Shown here piece after piece: positions 1 to 8,824 of a DNA stretch of 64,000 nucleotides. A program made the position numbers and the translations under genes. A model generated the notes under the pieces. That model was not told where the DNA came from, searched no databases, and saw only the letters and a program-made list of their open reading frames with translations. The stretch is from an uncultured Bacteroidota bacterium. Lineage in GTDB: Bacteria > Bacteroidota > Bacteroidia > Bacteroidales > UBA12481. The stretch's first letter is position 1. The number at the start of each line of letters is the position of its first letter. Where the stretch lies: positions 1-64,000 of the forward strand of contig CAINOB010000123.1 in assembly GCA_903851365.1 (NCBI GenBank), written 5' to 3'.

Positions 1-1506
1 ACCCATTACTGATAGCCAGTTGGTGATTTTATAATCTACGCTTGAGTTTCCAAAAACCCTGTCCCTGTTGAACCCGGTAAGGTTTCTCAGGTTGTAATAT
101 GGGTTGTCCCCATCCGGGAAAATATACCCTGAATTACCTTTATCCTTGAAAAGCTGTTTAGCATAATTCACATCAAAATCCCTCTGCATCCAGGCATAAT
201 CCACTCCGATACCCGAGTAACCGTTGTTCGGAATATTGTTACTGCCTTTCTTAAGATAAGTGATGTTGGTTACTGCTGTCAAACGATCGGTTGGCCTCAA
301 AGTAAAGCTGCCATTCAATGTTTGCTGGGCCTGATCGGTATAATCGATGATCCCTTTGGTATTCAAGTTGGTAAATGCTAAACGGCCGGTTGCTTTTTCG
401 CCGTTTGCTGAAACAGCCAGGCTGTTTTCCGAGTTTACACCGGTTTGAAAAAAGTCCTTGTAATTGTTCGGCCGTGAAATCCATGGACTATTGGGTCCTG
501 TCGACCATTGATCCAGCATAAGGCCTGCATCAAGCCTTGGGCCCCAGTTGATCGGCCAGCTATCGTTAACGCCGCCGCCACCACCATCAACCCAGTTATA
601 CCCGTAGGTTTTTGAATAATCCTGATAAGTCATTTCGGGATGATCGCGTTTCCAGATATATTCTTCTCCGTTCCAGCCGCCACCATATTCATTCTGGAAT
701 TTTGGCAGATAAGCCACTTTATCAAAAGTCATGGAGGTGGTAAAATCCACGCCCAGTTTACGGCTGTCCTTGCCTTTTTTCGTAGTGATCAGAATTACAC
801 CGTTTGTTGCCCTGCTACCATACAAAGCTGCAGCGTTTGCACCTTTCAGGACGGTCATGGATTCGATGTTGTTAGGATCAATATCCGATGCAGTGTTTCC
901 CCAGTCGATTCCGCCACCGCCATCAAGGTTTGTGGTGTTATTGAAAATCGGAGTACCATCGATAACAAACAAAGGTTCGTTACCGGCAAAGGATTTATTT
1001 CCCCTGATTACAATCCTGGAGGATGCACCAACGGTACTTCCGCCGCTTGTAACTTGTACCCCGGCAATCTTGCCCGAAAGAGTGTTAACAATATTATTAT
1101 CCTTGGCTTCAACCAATTCTGTGGAATTGATGTCCTGTACTGCGTAACCGAGGGTCTTTTTTGCCCTGGTAATACCGAGAGCAGTTACCACAACTTCATC
1201 AATATTCTTAACATCAGCAACCAGGCTGATATTATAGTTATTCGAAGCCGTTATAGGGATATCAAGTTTTACGAAACCAACCGATGAAACCTCGAGAGTG
1301 CCGCCCGGGGTCTTTAATGATAAAATAAATTTGCCATCGGTTCCGGTTGTCACACCGGTTTGTGTTCCCTTTATCATAACGGTGGCTCCCGGGATCGGCT
1401 GATTGTCAGCCGCAGAGGTCACCTTACCAGTCAACTGGCGAGTTTGGCCGAAAAGGGTTCCGGCAAAAAACATCGCCAACAATACAAAAAGTAGTTTTTG
1501 CTTCAT
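1..1506 (-). CDS. SusC/RagA-family TonB-dependent outer membrane receptor, N-terminal part (runs off left edge)
   Basis: This outer-membrane transporter of the SusC/RagA type would import oligosaccharides or similar ligands with a SusD partner, powered by TonB. The reading frame runs from an ATG at 1504-1506 to the window edge without a stop. Visible parts are a signal peptide (MKQKLLFVLLAMFFAGTLFG, then Q), a carboxypeptidase-regulatory-like beta domain (VTSAADNQPIPGATVMIKGT), then the TonB plug with the usual SusC signatures VVTALGITR, IVIRGNKS, PLFVIDGTPI and ATNGVILITTKKG. The barrel C-terminus and any susD lie outside the window. It follows a GH43-like enzyme on the same strand, which fits a polysaccharide utilisation locus. 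Family assignment is firm; the substrate cannot be read from this. Confidence 0.95.
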   Translation of the reverse strand, partial: MKQKLLFVLLAMFFAGTLFGQTRQLTGKVTSAADNQPIPGATVMIKGTQTGVTTGTDGKFILSLKTPGGTLEVSSVGFVKLDIPITASNNYNISLVADVKNIDEVVVTALGITRAKKTLGYAVQDINSTELVEAKDNNIVNTLSGKIAGVQVTSGGSTVGASSRIVIRGNKSFAGNEPLFVIDGTPIFNNTTNLDGGGGIDWGNTASDIDPNNIESMTVLKGANAAALYGSRATNGVILITTKKGKDSRKLGVDFTTSMTFDKVAYLPKFQNEYGGGWNGEEYIWKRDHPEMTYQDYSKTYGYNWVDGGGGGVNDSWPINWGPRLDAGLMLDQWSTGPNSPWISRPNNYKDFFQTGVNSENSLAVSANGEKATGRLAFTNLNTKGIIDYTDQAQQTLNGSFTLRPTDRLTAVTNITYLKKGSNNIPNNGYSGIGVDYAWMQRDFDVNYAKQLFKDKGNSGYIFPDGDNPYYNLRNLTGFNRDRVFGNSSVDYKITNWLSVMG

Positions 1507-1660
1507 AGGTCAAAGTTTTACTTGTTTAGTTTCCATAGAATTCAACAACCTAAAACTATCCCTTAGCGAAGCGAAAATAAATCACTTTATTATCAACTTG
1601 ATATACTATTTTATTGATTTGCCCCCCGCTTACCGCCTACTGCCTACAGCCAACTGCCTA
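1507..1660. repeat. Intergenic spacer with degenerate tandem repeat (TGCCTAC-like)
   Basis: The spacer between the GH43-like gene and the SusC gene begins with a degenerate tandem repeat at about 1630-1659 (TACCGCCTACTGCCTACAGC, then CAACTGCCTA), starting right at the GH43 stop codon. The rest is AT-rich leader of the SusC gene. Repeats of this composition are common in Bacteroidota intergenic DNA. No confident promoter box is assigned. Confidence 0.5.
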
Positions 1661-3709
1661 ATTCCTCATGTCTTTCGACGTAGCCAGCCCGATTACTCTT
1701 CCCTGCTTACCTACAGCACAGTAAAAATGATATACCACACCATTATTACATACTACCCAGGGTTTATGTGCAAATTCCTCATCCCAGGATACTGATGGTT
1801 CAACCAGATTCTCCCCTTGCCATTTCGTCCAGTTAACCAGGTCATAGGAACAGGCAAAAGTGTCGAATGCCTTTGGTTTCCAAAAAGCTCCGAAATAAAA
1901 CATAACCCAAACATCCCCGATCTTTACAATATGGGGATCTCCGGAAATCCCGCTGCCATTATCTATAACCGGGTCTTTACCATACCGGATCCAGTTTCGC
2001 ATATCATTGGATACCGCCATACCGATGCGTTCGTATCCACTTTCGGTTTTTCCGTTATAATACATGATAAACGGCCATCCGATAGTCTCCGATTTATCGT
2101 AAAGGACATTGCTTTTATACTGGGTCAGTTTTTCCCAGTATCGGCAATCCGGCTGATCCTTGGTCAGCACCGGTGCATCCAGTCTGATCCATTCCCCCGG
2201 CTTCGATGGATCACTCGTCCAGGCAATACCCACAGATAGAGGATCTGTTTCATAACCCTTTAGAGCGCCACCCAAATAGGAGAGCCAATATTTCTTATCA
2301 TATTGAATTAAACTGTACGAACCTTTCCACGTAGGATCCTGCAAAGCAATATATCCGGCTGCCTGAAAGGCATCCCACGTGCTATCCCTGAAAGAAAGTA
2401 TCTTGCCGGCCTTCTTCCAGTGCAGCAGGTCATCACTTTCTGCAAGATGTGTTTCATATCCAATTTTATTCATGCAGATATAAGTCATGTACCACTTGCC
2501 GTTATGCCTGAAAACGCCCGGACAGTCCACCGGATCACCATTTTCACCAGTGAGTACAACACCGTATTTATAAGGAGTTTTAACCTCTCTGAAAATATCG
2601 TTCATCACCTTATCGGGTACTGGTTTGCTCTCCATAGGCGGCGAAAGCATGATCCGGAAAGGTTTATCACGGTCACACACCAGACGGCCATCAATAACCT
2701 CAAGTTCAGCCGCCTGCAAAGCGGTGTGACGGTTCGATGATGGCGAAACGCCATTGCGCTCAGGTGCATTTTCGGTATATGGATGGGTAAAATAAATGAT
2801 GTAGGCACGGTCGCCACACACCACAACATCGGCATGTTTGCCAATAGTCCCATCACTGTTGCGGGTACCGGGCTTGTCCAGTATTTTTCCCTGATATACC
2901 CATTCTTCCAGATTTTCCGAACGATATACATCCAAACCGCTGTTGGGATCTTTGATCAGCCAGTAATGGCCCTTAAACCGGAAGGTTTTCGGTCCTTCGC
3001 CGTAAAGTTTTGAAACCCCCGGGTCTTCCACCACCTTCCATTCTTTTAGGTCAGTGCTTTCGACAGCCAGCGTGCGCGATCCATGACCTTCATCCTTATA
3101 CCACATTCGCCAGTGTCCGTCTGGTTTTTTTACCAGTGTTGGATCGATGCAGTAATCTGAGCTCAGCGGTACTCTTTTTTCAAATTTCCAGTTCCAGAGG
3201 TCTTTTGATGTGTAGTGCAGAATGTGACGCTCGCCGCCCCAGTCGCGATGCGTATTTGCCGCACCGGGCACATAACTCACAAACATATGAAACAAGCCAC
3301 CATCATCGCGGATGATATCCGGAGCCCAAAAAGAATATCCCGGATCGGGATGTGTTAGAGGTGCCGTGCCAATATAATTCCAGGTCATGCCCTGATCCTT
3401 CGATTCAGCAATTCCAATTTCGGTGCCATGACACCACTCCACTCCCGGAACATCTATTTTAGCGCGGCGCTGCGTATAATACATCCACCAGCTTCTTTTG
3501 ACCGGATTCCAAACCAGTACCGGATCTGCCACACCATCATAAACTGGATCGCGGTACAATGGCGCTGGCGTGCTTGCAGCAATTACTGCAGGATCGGTGG
3601 TATGAACTACAGACAAAAGTCCTTGACAATGACCGGAATAACAGTGAGCCATCAACAAAAGTGCCAGGGCAACAGAAAATCTCAATCCGGAAAATTGTTG
3701 AATTTTCAA
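1658..3709 (-). CDS. Secreted two-propeller glycoside hydrolase-like protein (GH43/GH130-type)
   Basis: This 683-residue protein has a signal-peptide-like start and two consecutive five-bladed beta-propeller regions. The first (about residues 40-360) has GH43-like features, with DPVYDGVADPVLVWNP followed by blade repeats such as SWWMYYTQ, HWRMWYKD and HYWLIKDPN. The second (about 370-683) resembles GH43/GH130 propellers (KWYMTYICMN, GDPHIVKIGDVWVMFYFG). It probably cleaves or phosphorolyses a glycan in the periplasm or at the surface. The first possible start is a TTG at 3709; the first ATG is at residue 20, inside the hydrophobic segment, and an in-frame TGA lies just upstream, so the TTG start is favoured. 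Catalytic residues and substrate are not assigned. It sits between a Gfo/Idh oxidoreductase and the SusC gene, all on the minus strand. Confidence 0.75.
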   Translation of the reverse strand: MKIQQFSGLRFSVALALLLMAHCYSGHCQGLLSVVHTTDPAVIAASTPAPLYRDPVYDGVADPVLVWNPVKRSWWMYYTQRRAKIDVPGVEWCHGTEIGIAESKDQGMTWNYIGTAPLTHPDPGYSFWAPDIIRDDGGLFHMFVSYVPGAANTHRDWGGERHILHYTSKDLWNWKFEKRVPLSSDYCIDPTLVKKPDGHWRMWYKDEGHGSRTLAVESTDLKEWKVVEDPGVSKLYGEGPKTFRFKGHYWLIKDPNSGLDVYRSENLEEWVYQGKILDKPGTRNSDGTIGKHADVVVCGDRAYIIYFTHPYTENAPERNGVSPSSNRHTALQAAELEVIDGRLVCDRDKPFRIMLSPPMESKPVPDKVMNDIFREVKTPYKYGVVLTGENGDPVDCPGVFRHNGKWYMTYICMNKIGYETHLAESDDLLHWKKAGKILSFRDSTWDAFQAAGYIALQDPTWKGSYSLIQYDKKYWLSYLGGALKGYETDPLSVGIAWTSDPSKPGEWIRLDAPVLTKDQPDCRYWEKLTQYKSNVLYDKSETIGWPFIMYYNGKTESGYERIGMAVSNDMRNWIRYGKDPVIDNGSGISGDPHIVKIGDVWVMFYFGAFWKPKAFDTFACSYDLVNWTKWQGENLVEPSVSWDEEFAHKPWVVCNNGVVYHFYCAVGKQGRVIGLATSKDMRN

Positions 3710-3732
3710 ATTAGCAAATTTTCAAATTAGCA
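3701..3732. repeat. Exact 16-bp tandem duplication (AATTTTCAAATTAGCA x2)
   Basis: AATTTTCAAATTAGCA occurs at 3701-3716 and again at 3717-3732 with no spacer. The repeat covers the 35-bp gap between two genes and the first codons of the GH43-like gene, so it may have altered the original start of that gene. Confidence 0.85.
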
Positions 3733-3743
3733 CATTCGCATAT

Positions 3744-5093
3744 TTACAAAGTCCACCCATTTCGGTATTCGCGTTGGATGTATTTGTTTGCCTCCTCATC
3801 ATTGGTCACTTTCATATTATCGCCATCCCATAGCAATCGCTTGCCCGAAACGCGCAATGAAAGGTTGCCCATCAGTACCATCTCGGTAAGTGGACCGGAA
3901 TAATCGAAGTTTGAGCAAGGCAGTTCACCGCCTTTGCAAGCATTAACCCAATTAATCTCATGACTGGTTTCAACCCTTTTGAGGGTTTTCGGCAAATCTT
4001 TATACTCCAGGAACCGCTCTTCCGGGAACATCTGAACACCGCCACCATAAGTTTCGCAAACAATAATTCCCTTGTCGCCAATAAACATGGATCCACCTTC
4101 TGCAGGTATCTTTTTAGGATCCACTTCAGCTGGCCAGGTAGGCATTAGCCCGCCATCATACCAAGTAAGCCTTACCGGCGGCATGTTTTCACGTGCCGGA
4201 AACTGATAGTTAATTATGGAAGCGCTCGGATAAGTTTCCTGATTATCAACCCTCTTCCACATCTCACGAACCTCATAAGAATGGGATCCCTGAACCCAGA
4301 CAGGGTATTTAAGCTTCAAAGCATGGAAAACCGGATCCAGAACATGGCAGCCCATATCGCCCAGCGCACCGGCTCCGAAGTCATACCAGGCCCTCCAGTT
4401 GAAAGGCAGATATGCTGAATTATATGGACGCTCGGGTGCTGGCCCCAACCATAAGTTCCAGTCGAGAGTACTCGGCACAGTCATGATTTCTGAAGGCCTG
4501 CCTATACCCTGAGGCCAAACCGGACGATTGGTCCAGCTATGGACCTCCTTGATTTCGCCTATTGCGCCGGCCCAGATCCATTCGGCCAACCGCCGGGTTC
4601 CTTCACCCGACCGGCCCTGGTTGCCCATCTGGCTGACAACCTTATATTCTCTTACTGCCTCAGTTAGCTTTCGTGCTTCGAAAACTGAGTGCGTAAGTGG
4701 TTTCTGTACGTAAACATGCTTACCGCGCTTGATGGCAGCCATAGCAGCAGGTGCATGTGAATGATCTGGCGTGGCAACAATTACGGCATCAATGCTTTTC
4801 TCCTTGTCAAGCATGACCCGGTAATCCTTATACTGAGGAGCATTCGGAAACTTTTTAAAAGTGGCGGCAGCCTGAACAAAATCGACGTCACAGAGCGCGA
4901 CAATATTCTGGGAACTGACATTCCCGATATCTCCGGCACCCATTCCACCCGATCCGATGGCAGCAATATTCAATTTATCACTCGGGGCAACATATCCCTT
5001 ACCACCAAGAACATGGCGCGGAACAATAATCATTCCTGCACCGGCAACAGCCGATCTGGAAAGAAATGAACGACGGTCAAATGTTTTTTTCAT
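3744..5093 (-). CDS. Tat-exported Gfo/Idh/MocA-family oxidoreductase
   Basis: This 449-residue NAD(P)-dependent sugar oxidoreductase is of the Gfo/Idh/MocA type. It starts with a twin-arginine signal (DRRSFLSRSAVAGAGMIIVP), so export to the periplasm with bound cofactor is expected. The Rossmann region includes IAAIGSGGMGAGD, the VALCDVD turn, VIVATPDHSHAPAA and the family EKP-type motif as VQKPL. The C-terminal half matches secreted Bacteroidota members (WYDFGAGALGDMGCHVLDP). Its downstream neighbours are a GH43-like enzyme and a SusC receptor, so a role in processing an imported or cleaved sugar is likely. The substrate is unknown. Confidence 0.9.
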   Translation of the reverse strand: MKKTFDRRSFLSRSAVAGAGMIIVPRHVLGGKGYVAPSDKLNIAAIGSGGMGAGDIGNVSSQNIVALCDVDFVQAAATFKKFPNAPQYKDYRVMLDKEKSIDAVIVATPDHSHAPAAMAAIKRGKHVYVQKPLTHSVFEARKLTEAVREYKVVSQMGNQGRSGEGTRRLAEWIWAGAIGEIKEVHSWTNRPVWPQGIGRPSEIMTVPSTLDWNLWLGPAPERPYNSAYLPFNWRAWYDFGAGALGDMGCHVLDPVFHALKLKYPVWVQGSHSYEVREMWKRVDNQETYPSASIINYQFPARENMPPVRLTWYDGGLMPTWPAEVDPKKIPAEGGSMFIGDKGIIVCETYGGGVQMFPEERFLEYKDLPKTLKRVETSHEINWVNACKGGELPCSNFDYSGPLTEMVLMGNLSLRVSGKRLLWDGDNMKVTNDEEANKYIQREYRNGWTL

Positions 5094-5156
5094 ACTGGGG
5101 TTTAAGTTTCTTATGAGAAGGGTAAATTTACAGATCTTTGCATAAAACTATATAGT

Positions 5157-6356
5157 ATGCGTACCCGCATTCTCATTTTAATTCTGATTCTTTTCCCAAC
5201 CGGGAAATTATTAATGGCTCAGGCTCCGGAATTGTCGCCTGAATCAACCATCAGCCTCCTCACCTGCGGCCCTGGTCCCGAAGTTTATACTTATTTCGGC
5301 CATAGCGCACTTCGTGTGACCGACCCGGCTTTAAAGCTCGACAGGGTATATAATTACGGAACCTTTGATTTTAATGTTCCCGATTTCTATGGACAGTTTA
5401 TCGATGGAAAACTCTATTATATGCTCTCAGTTGTCAGATATAAAGGTTTCATTCCTGATTATATGGCTGAGAACCGTTTTCTCAAGGAGCTGCAACTAAA
5501 CATCACTTTGGAGGATCGGCAAAATTTATTCAATCTTCTGGAATTCAACTATCTGCCTGAAAACAGACATTATTGGTACGATTTCTTTAAAGACAATTGC
5601 TCCTCCAGAATCCGGGATATCGTTGTTAAAGCAACCGGCGGCAAATACCTCTGGCCCCCTGAGCCCAAGGAACATCTCACTTACCGTCAGCTTATCATGC
5701 CTTACATCAGCCTCAACCATTGGGCCAGAACAGGGATATTGCTGATGCTGGCTTCGGGAGCCGATGAAAAGGCCACCCTGGAACAATATATGTTTTTGCC
5801 TGACCATATGCACAGGCTGTTTGCTCAAGCCAGGCAGGCAGATGGCACACCACTTTGCAAACCTGAAAAAATCCTTTTTAACCCCCCTTATCCAAAACCT
5901 AAAGGAAACGGATTATTGCATCCATATACCTTTTTCAGCTTGCTCCTCCTGGTTTCATTTGGACTTTTCTTTTACCGGAAAACCCCGGAGCGACTGGCAA
6001 AAACTTATTACACTATTATTTTCGCTCTTTCAGGTCTCCTGGGAATCCTCTTTTGCTATATGTGGTTTTTCTCCGGGCATATGGTTTGTCACGGCAATCT
6101 GAATATCGCCTGGGCATTCCCTCTTAACATTTTTCTTGCTGTAACCATCTGGTTTTCTAAAATCGGTAAGGTTAACCAACTATACAGCAAGGCAATGATC
6201 GTTCTGATTTTCCTTTTTCTGATCACCTTCCCATTCTGGAAGCAGAAAATTCCCTTCGAGGCCATTTTATTCTGCCTGACTCTTCTCCCGGGATTTATCC
6301 GATTTTCTGGACTGAAAATAGTCGGCAAGGGCAAAGCCAAAAATCAAACTAATTAA
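5157..6356 (+). CDS. lnb: Lnb-type lipoprotein N-acyltransferase (DUF4105 family)
   Basis: This 399-residue membrane protein has a signal peptide (MRTRILILILILFPTGKLLM), a periplasmic N-terminal domain of the DUF4105/Lnb type and about five C-terminal membrane segments (residues about 245-385). Conserved family stretches are LLTCGPGPEVYTYFGHSALRV near the start, and FFKDNCSSRIRDIV with the Cys about residue 148. Members of this family complete lipoprotein N-acylation in Bacteroides, replacing Lnt. It is divergently oriented to the Gfo/Idh gene and converges with the next gene, overlapping it by 8 bp. Assignment is by motif and topology. Confidence 0.85.
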   Translation: MRTRILILILILFPTGKLLMAQAPELSPESTISLLTCGPGPEVYTYFGHSALRVTDPALKLDRVYNYGTFDFNVPDFYGQFIDGKLYYMLSVVRYKGFIPDYMAENRFLKELQLNITLEDRQNLFNLLEFNYLPENRHYWYDFFKDNCSSRIRDIVVKATGGKYLWPPEPKEHLTYRQLIMPYISLNHWARTGILLMLASGADEKATLEQYMFLPDHMHRLFAQARQADGTPLCKPEKILFNPPYPKPKGNGLLHPYTFFSLLLLVSFGLFFYRKTPERLAKTYYTIIFALSGLLGILFCYMWFFSGHMVCHGNLNIAWAFPLNIFLAVTIWFSKIGKVNQLYSKAMIVLIFLFLITFPFWKQKIPFEAILFCLTLLPGFIRFSGLKIVGKGKAKNQTN

Positions 6357-6921
6357 TAACGGTTCCATATACAACCTCCTGTTTCATAATTACTTCTCGT
6401 ATCTCATCCAAAATATCTCCTACTTCCTCCCCAATCAGGTACATGGCCTCGGAATCCGATTTCATGATCATTATATCCTGAAATGCCCTATTTAAAACTG
6501 ATCTGAAATTCAACCTTATCTCGGTTGTTTTCCAGGCTATCCAGCCCGGGGCTTCAAAATCCCATGGCCTTCCGGTATCGCCAAGAATTCCCATCAACGA
6601 CCTCAGTGTTCCAACTGTTACTTCCTGTCCATTAGAAACGGAATCATCAACCTGAATACCTACAATCAGCTCTTTCTGATTCTCAATCAAAAGATTCAGA
6701 TTTAGTCCGTTATACTCTCCTAAAGGTATCCTGACACCATAGAAACCAGGAAATGACGGGTCACCATGAAAACGTTCCATGAGCTCGCTGATCCTTTTGC
6801 GTGAACACGAATATCCTAGGTATTCCCAACCTGGTTCTAAACCGGAATCGATGGCAATTTTCATCAGGGTTTGCCAGAATCTCTTTTCAGCATTTGTGCG
6901 TTCTTCTTTCATTTTGTTCAT
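6349..6921 (-). CDS. Hypothetical protein at the host/prophage boundary
   Basis: This 190-residue soluble protein is not recognised. It is charged at the start (MNKMKEERTNAEKRFWQTLM), has no signal peptide or membrane segment, and contains aromatic stretches (FPGFYGVRIPLGEYNGLNLN, DTGRPWDFEAPGWIAWKT). It overlaps the end of the lnb gene in convergent orientation. It could be the last host gene before the phage or a phage moron; base composition does not decide. A second ATG three codons in is an alternative start. Confidence 0.6.
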   Translation of the reverse strand: MNKMKEERTNAEKRFWQTLMKIAIDSGLEPGWEYLGYSCSRKRISELMERFHGDPSFPGFYGVRIPLGEYNGLNLNLLIENQKELIVGIQVDDSVSNGQEVTVGTLRSLMGILGDTGRPWDFEAPGWIAWKTTEIRLNFRSVLNRAFQDIMIMKSDSEAMYLIGEEVGDILDEIREVIMKQEVVYGTVIN

Positions 6922-6941
6922 ATTTTATGATTCAAAAGAAT

Positions 6942-6980
6942 AACCCGGGAACGTAACCTATTTACGTTGCGGGTTTTTTT
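6942..6980 (+). terminator. Stem-loop with T-run, plus-strand terminator
   Basis: AACCCG (6942-6947) pairs with CGGGTT (6970-6975), and AACGTAA (6950-6956) pairs with TTACGTT (6962-6968), leaving a five-base loop. A run of seven T ends at 6980. It terminates plus-strand transcription and lies upstream of the minus-strand hypothetical gene. Confidence 0.7.
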
Positions 6981-7009
6981 ATATTTAGATGCAATAATTA
7001 TGTAAGCGC

Positions 7010-7047
7010 AAAAACCCCCGTTACTGTTGGGTTACAGAACGAGGGTT
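7010..7047 (-). terminator. Terminator at the end of the minus-strand phage operon
   Basis: On the minus strand AACCCTCGTT (7047-7038) pairs with AACGGGGGTT (7022-7013) with one mismatch, followed by TTTTT. It lies 26 bp after the stop of the last phage gene and probably closes the late minus-strand transcript. Confidence 0.75.
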
Positions 7048-7073
7048 GAATTTTATGGGAAACAGTATATAAA

Positions 7074-7583
7074 CTAAACCATCAATGGTTTGATCAATTG
7101 ATAGGCCATTTTCTTCATTTCCCTGAGCGCTTCCATGTACTGAGCTGTGTACATGGCTTGAATATTATCAAAGGCCGTGTGCAGCCACCATTTTTTCAAA
7201 CAATATAATATATAGCATTCCCGGATCCTGCCATCGATGATGGTTAAGATATTGTCATCGTAGGCTTCGTTGTCAATTAATGAGAATCCAGTTTCACTAT
7301 TTGTGGAACCCTCATCTATAAAAACTGAGTTAACAACTCCTGTAGCAATCTTAGCCAGGTTGGAGAATATCTCCGGAACTGCGTATTTTAAGAAATTGTT
7401 GAAGAAATCCCGCTCGCTATCAGTAACGGAATATTCATCAAACTCAGTCTTCCCGGTCTCATCCTTTATGGTTCTCGACCGCATAGTGGTTAATAACTTA
7501 ACCTCGTTAAACAGGCTATCGGTGGCTTCGTAAAAACGAATTGTCCCTTTACCCGTACTGCCTGAAATCTTTTGGAATGACAT
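7074..7583 (-). CDS. Phage structural-region protein, paralogue of the upstream gene
   Basis: This 169-residue protein has unknown function. It shares a pattern with its upstream neighbour: a TDSERDFFNNFL segment (neighbour TDQERADFDIL), an acidic glycine-serine turn (DEGSTNSE versus GEGSTSDE), an IIDGRI / VMDNQI segment and a tryptophan-rich end (LKKWWLH versus VKEWYRQ). This indicates an old duplication. It has no signal peptide or membrane segment. It is the last gene of the minus-strand late region, followed by a terminator. A minor virion or tail-accessory role is plausible but unproven. Confidence 0.75.
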   Translation of the reverse strand: MSFQKISGSTGKGTIRFYEATDSLFNEVKLLTTMRSRTIKDETGKTEFDEYSVTDSERDFFNNFLKYAVPEIFSNLAKIATGVVNSVFIDEGSTNSETGFSLIDNEAYDDNILTIIDGRIRECYILYCLKKWWLHTAFDNIQAMYTAQYMEALREMKKMAYQLIKPLMV

Positions 7584-7601
7584 TTTAAAATCTCCTATTG
7601 G

Positions 7602-8105
7602 TTACATTATTCTATATTTTCTGGCTATTCTCTTCCTGCGGTTCACTACCGAACTTTTTAAATCCGATACAGCTTCATTATAGGCCTGTTCTGTCTCCTG
7701 GAGTAATTGAATGAGACCGATCTGACGATACCATTCCTTTACGATCCAGTACTCGAGGACGGTCTCAATCTGGTTATCCATGACGGGGGTGATATTGGGG
7801 TCCCAGTACAGGGGTAAGTCAACCGTGTAGGAAATTTCGTCCGAGGTACTTCCTTCTCCATAAGCGTAAGCGTTCTCCACTTCGTGCGAAAGAGACTGGA
7901 TCATCCGGAAAACAATGGCCCCTGCCCGGGGGCAAAGAATATCAAAGTCAGCTCGCTCCTGGTCTGTGAGAGCCATCTCTTCATAAGTAACCTTCCCGTC
8001 ATCCCCTTTCAGCATTTTTACCCTGGTAGCCGTACGATTCTTCACACGGGCGAAAAGTCGCTCGATGGAATAGGAAAATGTCGTATTGGTACTGCTGGTT
8101 ACCAT
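7602..8105 (-). CDS. Phage structural-region protein, paralogue of the downstream gene
   Basis: This 167-residue soluble protein is the first of a tandem pair of diverged paralogues (see the gene ending at 7074). Its shared segments are TDQERADF, GEGSTSDE, PVMDNQIETVLEYWIVKEWY and a basic C-terminus (NRRKRIARKYR). It ends 18 bp before the next gene. No known domain was recognised; both copies are probably small virion or virion-assembly proteins. Confidence 0.75.
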   Translation of the reverse strand: MVTSSTNTTFSYSIERLFARVKNRTATRVKMLKGDDGKVTYEEMALTDQERADFDILCPRAGAIVFRMIQSLSHEVENAYAYGEGSTSDEISYTVDLPLYWDPNITPVMDNQIETVLEYWIVKEWYRQIGLIQLLQETEQAYNEAVSDLKSSVVNRRKRIARKYRIM

Positions 8106-8108
8106 GTG

Positions 8109-8366
8109 CTATGTAGTTGTTTTAGGGGGATTCGGATCCGTGGTCAGTTTGGTTAATCCTTTAAAAGCTCCCATCAGGACGGCCCAGGTTGCTGCAGCCG
8201 GGTCCTTGAAGGGTGCCGGAACGAATATAAGTATTGCCAGTGCCCCGATTGGAGCAGCAAAAATAACAGCACGGTTGCCCCAGACTTTCCATTTAGGATT
8301 ATCTGGCTTATTGTAGATCGCCGTGATCTCCTGAGCTTTTGTCTGAACGGCCTGTATTGCTGTCAT
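8109..8366 (-). CDS. Small membrane protein, possible holin-like
   Basis: This 85-residue protein has one or two hydrophobic stretches in the middle (AVIFAAPIGALAILIFVPAP) with charged flanks and a proline/threonine tail (DPNPPKTTT). Its position next to another single-pass membrane protein at the end of the late region fits a holin or lysis accessory. The assignment rests on topology and context only. Confidence 0.6.
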   Translation of the reverse strand: MTAIQAVQTKAQEITAIYNKPDNPKWKVWGNRAVIFAAPIGALAILIFVPAPFKDPAAATWAVLMGAFKGLTKLTTDPNPPKTTT

Positions 8367-8401
8367 CCTGCCTTAAATAAATGCGTTTGTTTCGCTTGCC
8401 A

Positions 8402-8746
8402 TTATACTACTTTCTTTTGCTCAACACTATAGAGCCGTTTTTCGTGTTCCTGTACTTTTGTGTCAATGCGGGTAGTGTCAATCCTTAATTTCCCGATATC
8501 GGTACTGTGTGAGTCCAGCTGCTTGGTATTATTGGTCTCTATGTAGGCGCAATGGATCTGGAAGGAATTTAACTTTTCCGCTAGTACCGTGTTAGACTTG
8601 GTGAGTTCCTTTGTCGCTACGGTATGTTCCTTTTGGGTATCCCTGTTATTTTCCAGATATTTTTTTATCGTGTACCAGATAATAATTATTGCGGATGTAA
8701 AAATTGCCAGCATTAACCATTGAGCGTAATCAGTTCCTTGTATCAT
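8402..8746 (-). CDS. Membrane-anchored coiled-coil protein, possible lysis/spanin-like
   Basis: This 114-residue protein has one N-terminal membrane anchor (about residues 9-28, WLMLAIFTSAIIIIWYTI) followed by a polar, probably coiled-coil region with heptad-like spacing (ATKELTKSNTVLAEKLNSF; KVQEHEKRLYSVEQ). This is the architecture of inner-membrane spanins and some holin partners, but no outer-membrane partner is evident beside it. The role is inferred. Confidence 0.65.
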   Translation of the reverse strand: MIQGTDYAQWLMLAIFTSAIIIIWYTIKKYLENNRDTQKEHTVATKELTKSNTVLAEKLNSFQIHCAYIETNNTKQLDSHSTDIGKLRIDTTRIDTKVQEHEKRLYSVEQKKVV

Positions 8747-8782
8747 TGCGGCTGAGGTTTAATGGTTAATATTTAGGATTCT

Positions 8783-8809
8783 CTACGGCAGCCGGGTTGA
8801 CTGCCGTAG
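8783..8809. other. Perfect 9-bp stem-loop between two lysis-region genes
   Basis: CTACGGCAG (8783-8791) and CTGCCGTAG (8801-8809) form a perfect 9-bp stem with a 9-nt loop. No T-run follows on either strand, so it may be a processing or pausing structure in the minus-strand transcript rather than a terminator. Confidence 0.6.
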
Positions 8810-8824
8810 GGTTTCCATTCATAG

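Noticed and set aside
640..1287. Plus-strand reading frames opposite the SusC gene
   Set aside because: They are shadows of a strong minus-strand gene with clear family motifs.
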